Positions 16,871-25,957 of a stretch of DNA of 33,784 nt are shown here, in pieces (the stretch's first letter is position 1; the number at the start of each line of letters is the position of its first letter). The DNA is from JAABQT01 sp041488375 (GTDB lineage: Bacteria; Pseudomonadota; Gammaproteobacteria; Burkholderiales; SG8-39). The notes beneath the pieces were generated by a model. It made no database searches, was not told the DNA's origin, and saw only the letters and a list, made by a program, of their open reading frames with translations. Both the position numbers and the translations under genes were made by a program. The stretch covers positions 1 to 33,784 of the forward strand of contig JBGPPD010000008.1 of assembly GCA_041488375.1 (NCBI GenBank). The letters run 5' to 3'.

Positions 16871-19800
16871 ATGACGCCGCGCATAAACTTCGATCCTGCG
16901 CTCCCGGTCAGCCAGAAACGGGAGGAAATCGCGCGCGCGATCGCCGCGCACCCGGTGGTGATCGTCTGCGGCGAGACCGGTTCCGGCAAGACCACCCAGT
17001 TGCCCAAGATCCTCCTGGAGATGGGGCGCGGCGACGGCCGCTACATCGGCCACACCCAGCCGCGCCGCATCGCCGCGCGCTCGGTCGCCGCGAGAATCGC
17101 GGAAGAGCTCAAGGTCGAGCTCGGCACGGTGGTCGGCTACAAGGTGCGCTTCACCGACAAGGTCGGGCCGCGCACCGCGGTGAAGCTGATGACCGACGGC
17201 ATCCTGCTCGCCGAAACGCAGGGCGACCCGGACCTGCGCGCCTACGACACCCTCATCCTGGACGAGGCGCACGAGCGCAGCCTGAACATCGATTTCCTGC
17301 TCGGCTACCTCAAGCGCCTGCTGCCGCGGCGGCCCGACCTGAAGGTGCTCATCACTTCCGCGACGATCGACGCGGACAGGTTCTCGAAGCACTTCGACGG
17401 CGCGCCGGTGATCGAGGTGTCGGGACGCCTCTACCCGGTGCAAGTGCGCTACCGGCCGGTGGGCGGGGACGAGGAGGACACTACGCGTGACGAGGAGGAG
17501 CAAGCGCTAGGCGACGCGGTGCAGGAGTTGTTCCGCGAGGGTCCCGGCGACGTGCTGGTGTTCCTGCCCGGCGAGCGCGAGATCCGCGACGCGGCGGCGC
17601 TGCTGGCGAAGAGGAACCTGAAGGGCGCCGAGGTGCTGCCGCTCTATGGCCGCCTGTCGGTGGCCGAGCAGGACCGCGTGTTCCACCCGGGCGGCGTGCG
17701 GCGCGTGGTGCTCGCCACCAACGTCGCCGAAACCTCGCTCACCGTGCCGCGCATCCGCTACGTGGTGGACGCGGGCCAGGCGCGCGTCAAGCGCTATTCC
17801 TACCGCAACAAGGTGGAGCAATTGCGCGTCGAAAACATCTCGCAGGCCGCCGCGCAGCAGCGCGCGGGCCGCTGCGGCCGGGTGGCCGACGGCATTTGCA
17901 TCCGCCTGTACGGCGAGGAGGATTTCAAGGCGCGGCCCGCCTACACCGATCCGGAGGTGCTGCGCTCTTCGCTCGCCGCGGTGATCCTGCGGGCGCTGTC
18001 GCTCAATCTCGGCAAGGTCGAGGATTTCCCGTTCCTCGACGCGCCGAATTCGCGCGCCATCGCCGACGGCTACGGCCTGCTCGCCGAGCTGGGCGCGGTG
18101 GACGACAACAACGCGCTCACGGCGGTGGGGCGCGAGCTCGCCCGGCTGCCGCTCGACCCGCGCGTCGGGCGCATGCTGATCGCGGCGCGCGCCGAGGGCT
18201 GCCTGGAGCAATTGCTGGTCATCGCCGCGGCGCTCTCGGTGCAGGACCCGCGCGAACGGCCGCTGGCCCGGCAGGGCGCGGCGGACGAGCGGCACGCGCG
18301 ATTTGCGGACGAGCGCTCCGATTTCCTCGCGCTGCTCAAGCTCTGGAAGCTGCAGGGCGAGCAGGGGCTGCGGCGCATCTGCCGCGACAACTTCCTCTCC
18401 TATCCGCGCATGCGCGAGTGGCGCGACGTGCACCTGCAGCTGCAAAGCGTGGTGGGCGAGCTCGAGTGGAAGATGTCCAGCGCGAAGGCGGACAAGCCCG
18501 ACGGCACTCGCGCGATCCACCGCGCGCTCGCCACCGGGCTGCTCGGCAACGTCGGGATGAAGGACGACGCGGACAACAACTACACCGGGGCGCGCGGCAT
18601 CAAGTTCTGGGTGCACCCGGGCTCGGGCACGAAGAAACCCGGCAAGTGGATCGTGGCCGCCGAGCTGGTCGAGACGACGAGACTCTTTGCGCGCAGCGTG
18701 GCGACGATCGAGCCGCAGTGGCTGGAGGAACTCGGCGCGCACTTGGTGAAGCGCCACCGCGACAACCCGCACTGGGAGAAGATGCGCGCGCAGGTGGTGG
18801 CGCTGGAGCGTGGCACGCTCTATGGGTTGCCGCTGTACACGGGCCGGCGCGTGCACTACGGCCCGCTCGACCCGGAACTCTCGCGCGACATCTTCATCCG
18901 CTCCGCGCTGGTGGAAGGCGAGCTCGACACCAAGGCGCCGTTCTTCGCCCACAACCGGCGCCTGGTGGCCGACATCGAGCGCATGGAGCACAAGTCGCGC
19001 CGCCCCGACATCCTGGTGGACGACGAACTGATCCACGCCTTCTACGACGAGCGCGTGCCCCAGGGCATCCACAACGGCGCGGACTTCGAGAAGTGGCGCA
19101 AGGAGGCCGAGCGCGGGAACGCGAAGCTGCTGCACCTCAGGCGCGAAGACCTGATGCGCCACGAGGCGGCCGGCATCACCACCGACAAATTCCCGCACGA
19201 ACTCAAGCTCGGCGCCAACGCGTTCAAGCTCGAATACCACTTCGAACCGCGCTCGCCGCGCGACGGCGTCACCCTGAGCGTGCCGGTGGCGCTGCTCAAC
19301 CAGGTGCCGGCGGCGCGCTGCGAGTGGCTGGTGCCCGGGCTGCTCAAGGAAAAGGTGCGCGCCCTGGCCAAGTCGATGCCGCAGCGGCTGCGCCACAAGC
19401 TGGGGCCGCTGGAGGAGTTCGCCGAACGCTTCGCGGCCGCCGTCGCGCCCTCGGACACGCTGCTCGCCCAGGCGTTGGCGCGCCACATCCGCGCCGAGCT
19501 GAACCTGGAGGTGCCACTCGACGCCTTGCGGCCGGATTCCGCGCCGCCGCACCTGCAGATGAATTTCCTGGTGATCGACGAGCATGGCCGCCAGCTGGCG
19601 GTGGGACGCAACCTCGCGCAGCTCAAACGCGACCTGGCGGAGCACACGGCGGCAGTCCTGCAGAGCGAGGCGCCGCTCGAGGAGGGAGAACGCTACACCG
19701 GCTGGACCATGGGCGACCTCGCGGAGGTGATGCAGATCGCGCGCGCAGGGCAGACGCTGGTGGGCTATCCGGCGCTGGTCGATGGCGACGACGCGGTAAC

Positions 19801-20494
19801 GCTGCGGGTGTTCGATGCGCCGGAAAAAGCGCAGGCATTGCATCGTGCCGGCGTGCGGCGGCTGCTGGCCATCGCCTTCAAGGACCGCGTGCGCGAGCTG
19901 GAACGCGGCTGGTCGAGGGACGCCTTGCTCGGGCCTCAGAAGGAACAACTGGTGGCGGCGGTGCTCGATCGCGCCTTCCTCGGCGAAACCATGCCGATGA
20001 CGCAGGCGGAATTCGCGCGCCGGGTAGAGGAGGGCCGCTCGCGCTTGCTGCTCATCGCGCAGGAAATGGCGCGCGCCGTGGGCGCCATCCTCGCCGCGCA
20101 CGCCGAGCTGCAGAAGAAGCTGGCGCAGGCGGCGAAGGCTTTTCCGCAGGCGGCCGAGGACGTGAAGCAGCAGTTGGCCCGGCTGCTGCGCGCGGGCTGG
20201 CTCGGCGCCACGCCGTGGGCGCGCTTGCAGCACTATCCACGCTACCTCAAGGCCGCGGCACTGCGCCTGGAGAAGCTGCGCGCCGACCCGGCGCGCGACG
20301 CGCGGCTGGCGGCGGAACTGCAGCCGCTGCTGGCGGCCTGGCTGCGCGCGCCGCGCCCGCTCAATGCCGACCTCGAGCAGTTCGGCTGGCTGCTGGAGGA
20401 GCTGAGGGTGTCGCTGTACGCGCAGGAACTGAAAACGCCGGTGCCGGTGTCGGCCAAGCGCCTCGCCAAACTGTGGCAAAGTATCCGTCGATGA
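16871..20494 (+). CDS. hrpA: ATP-dependent RNA helicase HrpA
   Basis: A 1207-residue DEAH-box helicase. Motif I GETGSGKT is at 34-41, motif II DEAH at 131-134, motif III SAT at 163-165, and motif VI QRAGRCGR near 330. The helicase-associated region follows, then the long C-terminal DUF3418-type extension with several coiled-coil-like alanine/leucine stretches. HrpA is known to take part in RNA processing and in rescue of stalled, colliding ribosomes. Length is about normal though somewhat shorter than the E. coli protein. TATATC lies about 24 bases before the ATG and could be its -10 box. Its TGA overlaps the next gene as ATGA. Confidence 0.96.
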   Translation: MTPRINFDPALPVSQKREEIARAIAAHPVVIVCGETGSGKTTQLPKILLEMGRGDGRYIGHTQPRRIAARSVAARIAEELKVELGTVVGYKVRFTDKVGPRTAVKLMTDGILLAETQGDPDLRAYDTLILDEAHERSLNIDFLLGYLKRLLPRRPDLKVLITSATIDADRFSKHFDGAPVIEVSGRLYPVQVRYRPVGGDEEDTTRDEEEQALGDAVQELFREGPGDVLVFLPGEREIRDAAALLAKRNLKGAEVLPLYGRLSVAEQDRVFHPGGVRRVVLATNVAETSLTVPRIRYVVDAGQARVKRYSYRNKVEQLRVENISQAAAQQRAGRCGRVADGICIRLYGEEDFKARPAYTDPEVLRSSLAAVILRALSLNLGKVEDFPFLDAPNSRAIADGYGLLAELGAVDDNNALTAVGRELARLPLDPRVGRMLIAARAEGCLEQLLVIAAALSVQDPRERPLARQGAADERHARFADERSDFLALLKLWKLQGEQGLRRICRDNFLSYPRMREWRDVHLQLQSVVGELEWKMSSAKADKPDGTRAIHRALATGLLGNVGMKDDADNNYTGARGIKFWVHPGSGTKKPGKWIVAAELVETTRLFARSVATIEPQWLEELGAHLVKRHRDNPHWEKMRAQVVALERGTLYGLPLYTGRRVHYGPLDPELSRDIFIRSALVEGELDTKAPFFAHNRRLVADIERMEHKSRRPDILVDDELIHAFYDERVPQGIHNGADFEKWRKEAERGNAKLLHLRREDLMRHEAAGITTDKFPHELKLGANAFKLEYHFEPRSPRDGVTLSVPVALLNQVPAARCEWLVPGLLKEKVRALAKSMPQRLRHKLGPLEEFAERFAAAVAPSDTLLAQALARHIRAELNLEVPLDALRPDSAPPHLQMNFLVIDEHGRQLAVGRNLAQLKRDLAEHTAAVLQSEAPLEEGERYTGWTMGDLAEVMQIARAGQTLVGYPALVDGDDAVTLRVFDAPEKAQALHRAGVRRLLAIAFKDRVRELERGWSRDALLGPQKEQLVAAVLDRAFLGETMPMTQAEFARRVEEGRSRLLLIAQEMARAVGAILAAHAELQKKLAQAAKAFPQAAEDVKQQLARLLRAGWLGATPWARLQHYPRYLKAAALRLEKLRADPARDARLAAELQPLLAAWLRAPRPLNADLEQFGWLLEELRVSLYAQELKTPVPVSAKRLAKLWQSIRR

Positions 20495-21231
20495 ACAGCA
20501 TCGCGCGCTCGCTGCTGTACGCGCTCGGCAACCTCCTGCACCCGCGCATGCTCTGGCTGATGCTCTGGCCGGTACTGCTGGCGGTCGCCGTCTGGGGAAC
20601 GGTGGCGATCGTGTTCTGGGCGCAGGCCGCTGCGTGGCTCGCCGGCGTGATCAACCAGTGGATGACCACCGGCCTGTTCGCCCTCCAGTGGGACGTGAAG
20701 GACGCGGCGCTGATCGGCGCCAAGGCGCTGATCATCGTCCTGCTGGTGCCTCTGATCCAGCTTACCGCCCTGCTGATCCTGAGCAGCTTTGGCATGCCGG
20801 CGATGGTCGAGCACGTGGCGGGCCGCAGCTATCCCTCGCTCGAGCGCCGCAAGGGCGGCAACCTTGCGGGCAGCCTGTGGAACAGCCTGGTCGCGCTGTG
20901 CGGCATGGTCGGGCTGTTCTTGGTCTCGATCCCGTTCTGGATTTTCCCGCCGCTGTGGCCGCTCATCCCAGTGGCGATCCTCGGCTGGGTCAACCAGCGC
21001 GTGCTGCGCTACGACGCGCTCGCCGAGCACGCGGATGCGGCGGAAATGCAGCGGCTGTTCCGGCAATGCCGCGGCCCGCTGTACCTGCTCGGCGCGGTGC
21101 TGGCGCTGGTGGCCTACGTGCCGCTGCTTGGTTTCTTCGCGCCGGTGCTGTTCGGGTTGAGCTTCATCCAGTTCCTGCTGGCGGAGCTGCAGGCGCAGCG
21201 CGCGGCGCCGATCGAGGGCCGGGTGCCGTGA
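20491..21231 (+). CDS. EI24/CysZ-like integral membrane protein
   Basis: A 246-residue inner-membrane protein of the EI24 domain family, which includes the sulfate transporter CysZ. Four or more hydrophobic segments are visible: about 18-50, 78-105, 130-165 and 193-225. The first helix runs into an amphipathic stretch rich in Trp. The ATG overlaps the hrpA stop by four bases, and its own stop overlaps the following GTG. I see no cys genes nearby, so sulfate transport is not supported by context, and the substrate is unknown. Confidence 0.8.
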   Translation: MNSIARSLLYALGNLLHPRMLWLMLWPVLLAVAVWGTVAIVFWAQAAAWLAGVINQWMTTGLFALQWDVKDAALIGAKALIIVLLVPLIQLTALLILSSFGMPAMVEHVAGRSYPSLERRKGGNLAGSLWNSLVALCGMVGLFLVSIPFWIFPPLWPLIPVAILGWVNQRVLRYDALAEHADAAEMQRLFRQCRGPLYLLGAVLALVAYVPLLGFFAPVLFGLSFIQFLLAELQAQRAAPIEGRVP

Positions 21232-21974
21232 GCCGCGGCTTCGGCGCCCTGGTCATCGGCGACGAGATCCTGGTCGGCAAGCGCCAGGACAAGCACTTTC
21301 CCTGGCTGATCGGGGCGCTGGCCAAGCGCGGACTGCGCCTGGCGTGGTGCGAGCACCTCGGCGACGAGCCCGAGCGCATCACCGCCGCGCTGCGGCGCAC
21401 GCTCGGCACGCCCGACGTCGTGTTTTCCTTCGGCGGCATCGGCGCGACGCCGGACGACCACACCCGCCAGTGCGCCGCCGCCGCGCTGGGCGTGCCGCTG
21501 GCGCTGCATCCCGAGGCGGAGAAGGAAATCCGCGGCCGCTTCCAGGGGGAAACCACGCCGCAGCGCCTGAAGATGGGGGAATTTCCCGCCGGCGCGCAGA
21601 TCGTGCCCAACCCCTTCAACCGCATTCCCGGTTTCTCCGTGCGCGACCACCATTTCGTGCCGGGATTTCCGCAGATGGCCTGGCCGATGGTCGAGTGGCT
21701 GCTCGATACGCGCTATCGGGCGTTGTTCGACTCGCAGCGCTGGGGCGAGGCTTCGGTGATCGTCTACGGGCTCGCCGAATCCACCATCGCGCCGCTGATG
21801 GAGCAGGTGAACGCCAGATACCCGGGCTTGAAAGCCTTCAGCCTGCCGAGCATGGGGGAGGGCGGAACCCGGCGCCACATCGAGTTGGGCGTGCGCGGTG
21901 CGCCGGGCGAGGTCGCGCCGGCGTTCGAGGAGATCAAGCGGGGAATCGCCGAACTGGGCGGCACCGTCGGCTAG
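21228..21974 (+). CDS. CinA N-terminal / MoaB-like molybdopterin-binding domain protein
   Basis: A 248-residue stand-alone protein with the MoCF-binding fold shared by MoaB, MogA and the N-terminal part of CinA. The ALVIGDEILVGKRQD start and the GGIGATPDDHT loop (CinA: GGLGPTxDD) are diagnostic. The C-terminal part has VPGFPQMAWPM, corresponding to the lPGpP-type loop. No PncC amidohydrolase domain is attached; that domain is encoded separately at 27360. The GTG overlaps the EI24 gene stop. Such proteins are often annotated competence/damage-inducible protein A; ADP-ribose pyrophosphatase activity is known for some relatives, but not demonstrable here. Confidence 0.85.
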   Translation: MSRGFGALVIGDEILVGKRQDKHFPWLIGALAKRGLRLAWCEHLGDEPERITAALRRTLGTPDVVFSFGGIGATPDDHTRQCAAAALGVPLALHPEAEKEIRGRFQGETTPQRLKMGEFPAGAQIVPNPFNRIPGFSVRDHHFVPGFPQMAWPMVEWLLDTRYRALFDSQRWGEASVIVYGLAESTIAPLMEQVNARYPGLKAFSLPSMGEGGTRRHIELGVRGAPGEVAPAFEEIKRGIAELGGTVG

Positions 21975-21990
21975 CCAGGCCCGTAAAGCC

Positions 21991-22020
21991 TTCCCAACGC
22001 CCTGATTTCTCCCGTATAAT
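21991..22020 (+). promoter_or_regulatory. Predicted promoter of rpsP-rimM-trmD-rplS
   Basis: A perfect TATAAT at 22015-22020 follows TTCCCA (21991-21996; four of six -35 bases) with an 18-base spacer. A short hairpin CCGCG/CGCGG (22021-22036) covers the expected start site, and the rpsP ATG is 33 bases past the -10 box, with a GGGG run as a weak ribosome site. Confidence 0.75.
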
Positions 22021-22052
22021 CCGCGCCTTTTCGCGGTTCACGGGGTTTCCAA

Positions 22053-22304
22053 ATGGTGGTGATTCGACTGGCGCGCGGCGGCGCGAACAAACGGCCCTTT
22101 TTCAGCCTGGTGGTGGCGGACTCGCGCCGCGCCGCCAAGGGCAAATTCATCGAGCGCGTCGGCTTCTACGACCCGAAGGCCCCGCAGGGCCGCGAGGCGC
22201 TGCGCGTGGACGTGGAGCGGCTCAAGCACTGGCAGGGCAAGGGTGCGCAGCTCTCGCCGACGGTGAAGCGGCTCGTCAAGCAGTTTGGCAAGAAGGCCGC
22301 CTGA
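22053..22304 (+). CDS. rpsP: 30S ribosomal protein bS16
   Basis: The 83 residues match bS16 along the whole length: the start MVVIRLARGGANKRPFF, the VGFYDP loop and the PTVKRLVKQFGKKAA end. It binds 16S rRNA early in 30S assembly. It is the first gene of the conserved rpsP-rimM-trmD-rplS operon and lies behind the best promoter of the window. Only 20 bases of its end overlap the proposed rimM start. In many relatives ffh or a CinA-like gene lies just upstream; here it is the CinA-like gene. Confidence 0.98.
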   Translation: MVVIRLARGGANKRPFFSLVVADSRRAAKGKFIERVGFYDPKAPQGREALRVDVERLKHWQGKGAQLSPTVKRLVKQFGKKAA

Positions 22305-22782
22305 GCTGATCGAGCTGGGCCGCGTGGCCGGTTCCTACGGCGTGCGCGGCTGGGTCAAGGTGGCGCCGCAAAAGGGCGTGGCCGAGGCGCTGGTGGCGGC
22401 GAAGGAATGGTGGCTCGGCGAAGAGCTGCACCGGGTCGAAGAGGCGAAGGTGCACAGCGCGACGGTGGTCGCCAAGCTGGCCGGCATCGAGAACCGCGAG
22501 CAGGCGCTCTCGCTGAAGGGCAGGAAGATCGCGGTGGCGCGCAGTGCGCTGCCCGATGCCGATGACGGGCGCTACTACCTCGCCGACCTGGTCGGCCTGG
22601 AAGTGGTGAACGGGCAGGGCCAGAAGCTGGGCGTGGTGCGGCAGTGGTTCACCAACGGCCCGCAGGACGTGATGGAACTGGCCGGCGACCGGGTGAGGTT
22701 GGTCCCCTGGGTGCCGACGGTGGTGAAGAAAGTGGACCTCGAAGCCAAGCGCATCGAGGTGGAGTGGGGGGCGGACTGGTGA
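22285..22782 (+). CDS. rimM: Ribosome maturation factor RimM
   Basis: A 165-residue assembly factor that binds the 30S head through protein uS19. The N-terminal RimM domain begins ELIELGRVAGSYGVRGWVKV (7-26), and the C-terminal PRC-barrel begins near YYLADLVGLEV, with the family GPQDVMEL and LVPWVPTVVKKVDL segments. No ATG or GTG lies in the right place; TTG at 22285, overlapping the end of rpsP, is the best start and gives seven residues before the conserved strand. A CTG slightly downstream is the alternative. The stop overlaps the trmD GTG. Confidence 0.93.
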   Translation: MARRPPELIELGRVAGSYGVRGWVKVAPQKGVAEALVAAKEWWLGEELHRVEEAKVHSATVVAKLAGIENREQALSLKGRKIAVARSALPDADDGRYYLADLVGLEVVNGQGQKLGVVRQWFTNGPQDVMELAGDRVRLVPWVPTVVKKVDLEAKRIEVEWGADW

Positions 22783-23528
22783 TCCGCTTCGACGCGGTGA
22801 CGCTGTTCCCGGAGATGTTCGCGGCGGTCACGGCGAGCGGCATCACCCGGAAGGCGCTGGAGGCGGGGCTGTGGCGCCTGCAGACGTGGAATCCGCGGGA
22901 TTTCACGACGGACAATTACCGGACGGTGGACGACCGTCCGTACGGCGGCGGGCCTGGCATGGTGATGCTGGCCGAGCCGCTGGAGAAAGCGCTGGATGCT
23001 GCGAAGGCAGCGGGCGGAGGAAAGGTCATCTTCCTCTCGCCGCAGGGCAGGAAGCTCGATCAGGAAAAGGTGATGGAGCTGGCGGGCAGGCAGGCGGTGA
23101 CGCTGCTGTGCGGCCGCTACGAAGGCGTGGATGAGAGGCTCATCCGTCGCCGGGTGGACGAAGAGCTGTCGCTCGGGGACTTTGTGCTCTCGGGCGGGGA
23201 GCTCGCGGCGATGGCGGTGATCGACGCGGTGGTGCGGCAGTTGCCCGGGGCGCTGGGCGACGGGCAGTCGGCGGTGGAAGAATCCTTCGCCGCGGGTTTG
23301 CTGGATTGCCCGCAGTACACGCGGCCCGAGACCTACGCGGGCGAAAGCATTCCGGAGGTGCTGCTGTCCGGGCACCACGAGCAGATCCGGCGCTGGCGGC
23401 TGAAGCAGGCGCTGGGCAGGACCTGGCGGCGGCGGCCGGAACTGATCGCCGCGCGGCAGTTGAGCGTAGAAGAACTGAAGCTGCTTGAGGAATTCAAGCG
23501 GGAAACGGAGAGCGGAGCGCAATCATGA
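22779..23528 (+). CDS. trmD: tRNA (guanine-N1)-methyltransferase TrmD
   Basis: TrmD methylates G37 next to the anticodon and so prevents frameshifting. The 249 residues contain the knotted SPOUT core: LSPQGRKLDQ (86-95), CGRYEGVDER (111-120) and SLGDFVLSGGEL (131-142), and the C-terminal DCPQYTRPE and HHEQIRRWRLKQALG. The GTG at 22779 overlaps rimM (GTGA). One oddity is seen: the position of the E. coli catalytic base D169 (in EDSF) is glutamate here, E168 in VEESF. The rest of the active site looks intact. The stop overlaps rplS as ATGA. Confidence 0.96.
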   Translation: MIRFDAVTLFPEMFAAVTASGITRKALEAGLWRLQTWNPRDFTTDNYRTVDDRPYGGGPGMVMLAEPLEKALDAAKAAGGGKVIFLSPQGRKLDQEKVMELAGRQAVTLLCGRYEGVDERLIRRRVDEELSLGDFVLSGGELAAMAVIDAVVRQLPGALGDGQSAVEESFAAGLLDCPQYTRPETYAGESIPEVLLSGHHEQIRRWRLKQALGRTWRRRPELIAARQLSVEELKLLEEFKRETESGAQS

Positions 23529-23905
23529 ACCTGATCCAGAAACTCGAGCAGGAAGAAATCAAGCGGCTGGGCAAGACGGTGCCCGACTTCTCGCCCGGCG
23601 ACACGGTGATCGTCAACGTCAACGTGGTCGAGGGCGAGCGCAAGCGCGCCCAGGCTTTCGAGGGCGTGGTGATCGCCAAGCGGAACCGCGGCCTCGGCTC
23701 CTCGTTCACCGTGCGCAAGATCAGCTCGGGCGAAGGCGTGGAGCGCACCTTCCAGACCTACTCGCCGCTCATCGCCTCGGTCGAGGTGAAGAGGAAGGGC
23801 GAAGTGCGCCGCTCCAAGCTCTATTACCTGCGCCAGCGCTCCGGCAAGTCGGCGCGCATCCGCGAGAAGGTCGGCGCCGCCGGCGAAGGCGGCGCGGAAG
23901 AATAA
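23525..23905 (+). CDS. rplS: 50S ribosomal protein bL19
   Basis: A 126-residue bL19, located at the interface of the two ribosomal subunits. The whole family pattern is present: MNLIQKLEQEEIKRLGK, FSPGDTVIVNVNVVEG, RKRAQAFEGVVIAKRNRG, SSFTVRKISSGEGVERTF and YYLRQRSGKSARIREK. A short glycine- and glutamate-rich tail (GAAGEGGAEE) follows. The ATG overlaps the trmD stop. It ends the operon, and a REPIN-like repeat with terminator potential starts at the next base. Confidence 0.98.
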   Translation: MNLIQKLEQEEIKRLGKTVPDFSPGDTVIVNVNVVEGERKRAQAFEGVVIAKRNRGLGSSFTVRKISSGEGVERTFQTYSPLIASVEVKRKGEVRRSKLYYLRQRSGKSARIREKVGAAGEGGAEE

Positions 23906-23966
23906 AAATCGGGGTCAGACCTCGATTTCCGTTGGTACAGAAAATCGGGGTCTGACCCCGATTTTT
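23906..23966. repeat. REPIN-like pair of inverted palindromes, copy 1
   Basis: Two palindromes built on AATCGGGGTCAGACCCCGATT face each other: 23906-23928 (one mismatch in 11-base arms) and 23941-23965 (perfect 12-base arms around one base), with a 12-base spacer. The central base is A in the first and T in the second, so the second is an inverted copy of the first. This is the architecture of REPIN elements mobilised by RAYT transposases. No transposase is present in the window. Confidence 0.8.
23941..23966 (+). terminator. Likely terminator after rplS, formed by the second palindrome
   Basis: The perfect stem ATCGGGGTC/GACCCCGAT is followed by TTTTTG TTT on the plus strand, which fits an intrinsic terminator ending the rpsP operon. 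The A-run on the other side means it could also act on the minus strand. The stem is part of the REPIN-like repeat. Confidence 0.55.
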
Positions 23967-23970
23967 GTTT

Positions 23971-23976
23971 CATAAT
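23971..23976 (+). promoter_or_regulatory. Possible -10 box for ribB (leaderless)
   Basis: CATAAT (five of six -10 bases) ends six bases before the ribB ATG, and the bases between are all C. This would place the transcript start at the ATG itself. No convincing -35 box is seen, since the region upstream is the repeat. Confidence 0.35.
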
Positions 23977-23982
23977 CCCCCC

Positions 23983-25095
<1,113 letters not shown>

Positions 25096-25098
25096 TCC

Positions 25099-25518
25099 AT
25101 GCGCCTGGGCATCGTGGCGAGCCGGTTCAACGAGGACCTCTGCACGCAACTCCTGCAGCGCGCCAAGGCCGAGGCGGCCAAGCTCGGCGTGAAGGACGTG
25201 GTGGTCGAGTCGGTCCCCGGCGCGCTGGAGATTCCCCTGGCCCTGCAATGGATGGCGCAGTCGGATCGCTTCGACTGCCTGGCCGCGATCGGCTGCGTGG
25301 TGCGCGGCGACACCTACCATTTCGAGATCGTGGCCAACGAATCCGCGCGCGGCGTGATGGACGTGGCGCTGGAATTCGGCATCCCGGTGGCCAACGGCAT
25401 CCTCACCACCGACACCGAGGAACAGGCGAAGGCGCGGCTGGACAAGGGCGCGGAGGCGGTGCGCGTGGCCGTCGAGATGGCACGGCTGCACGCCAAGCTC
25501 GCGGCAGTGGCGAAGTGA
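25099..25518 (+). CDS. ribH: 6,7-dimethyl-8-ribityllumazine synthase
   Basis: RibH condenses the RibB product with the pyrimidine to form lumazine, the substrate of RibE. The 139 residues include the substrate loop IVASRFNEDL near the start, GALEIPLALQ, and the active-site segment GCVVRGDTYHFEIVANESARG around the catalytic histidine. The protein begins about a dozen or more residues later than many family members, and an in-frame stop (that of ribB) two codons upstream rules out extension. The missing part is the N-terminal strand that packs between subunits. The stop overlaps the nusB GTG. Confidence 0.95.
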   Translation: MRLGIVASRFNEDLCTQLLQRAKAEAAKLGVKDVVVESVPGALEIPLALQWMAQSDRFDCLAAIGCVVRGDTYHFEIVANESARGVMDVALEFGIPVANGILTTDTEEQAKARLDKGAEAVRVAVEMARLHAKLAAVAK

Positions 25519-25949
25519 AAGCCCCCAAGACCGCGCGCCGGCGCTCGCGCGAGATCGCGCTGCAGGCGATCTACGCCTGGCAGCTCGCCGGCGGCGATGC
25601 GCTCGAGCTGGTGCGCGCGATGGACGATTACGAGCACGCCGACCGCGCCCTGGCGGAGACCCTGGTGCGCGGCGTGCTCGAGCGCTCCGCCGAACTCGAA
25701 GCGCTGATCGCGCCGTGCCTGGACCGCGAATTCCGCCGCCTGTCGCCGGTGGAGCGCGCCATCCTGTACATCGGCGCCTTCGAACTGCAGCAGCACCCCG
25801 GCACGCCGTTCAAGGTGGTGGTCAACGAGGCGGTGGAGCTGGGCAAGAGCTTCGGCGGCACCGGCGGCCACAAGTTCGTGAACGGCGTGCTGGAGAGGCT
25901 CGCCGCCGGGCTGCGGCCGGACGAAGTCGGGCGCAAGCTGCCCGCCTAG
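25515..25949 (+). CDS. nusB: Transcription antitermination factor NusB
   Basis: A 144-residue, all-helical RNA-binding protein that works with NusE (S10) in rRNA antitermination. Seen are the N-terminal RRRSREIALQAIYAWQL, the central RRLSPVERAILYIGAFEL and the C-terminal VVNEAVELGKSFGG and KFVNGVLERLA, the most conserved part of NusB. The GTG at 25515 overlaps the ribH stop (GTGA). The ribH-nusB-thiL-pgpA order is widely conserved in Proteobacteria. thiL starts eight bases after its stop. Confidence 0.97.
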   Translation: MKAPKTARRRSREIALQAIYAWQLAGGDALELVRAMDDYEHADRALAETLVRGVLERSAELEALIAPCLDREFRRLSPVERAILYIGAFELQQHPGTPFKVVVNEAVELGKSFGGTGGHKFVNGVLERLAAGLRPDEVGRKLPA

Positions 25950-25957
25950 GGACGGCG

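Noticed and set aside
17507..20479. Minus-strand reading frame of 990 codons opposite hrpA
   Set aside because: It is a shadow of hrpA; the composition is that of a reverse frame and there is no ribosome site or motif.
23965..23982. TTG start for ribB at 23965
   Set aside because: The codon lies in the T-tract of the repeat, and the added residues MFHNPP have no counterpart in the family.
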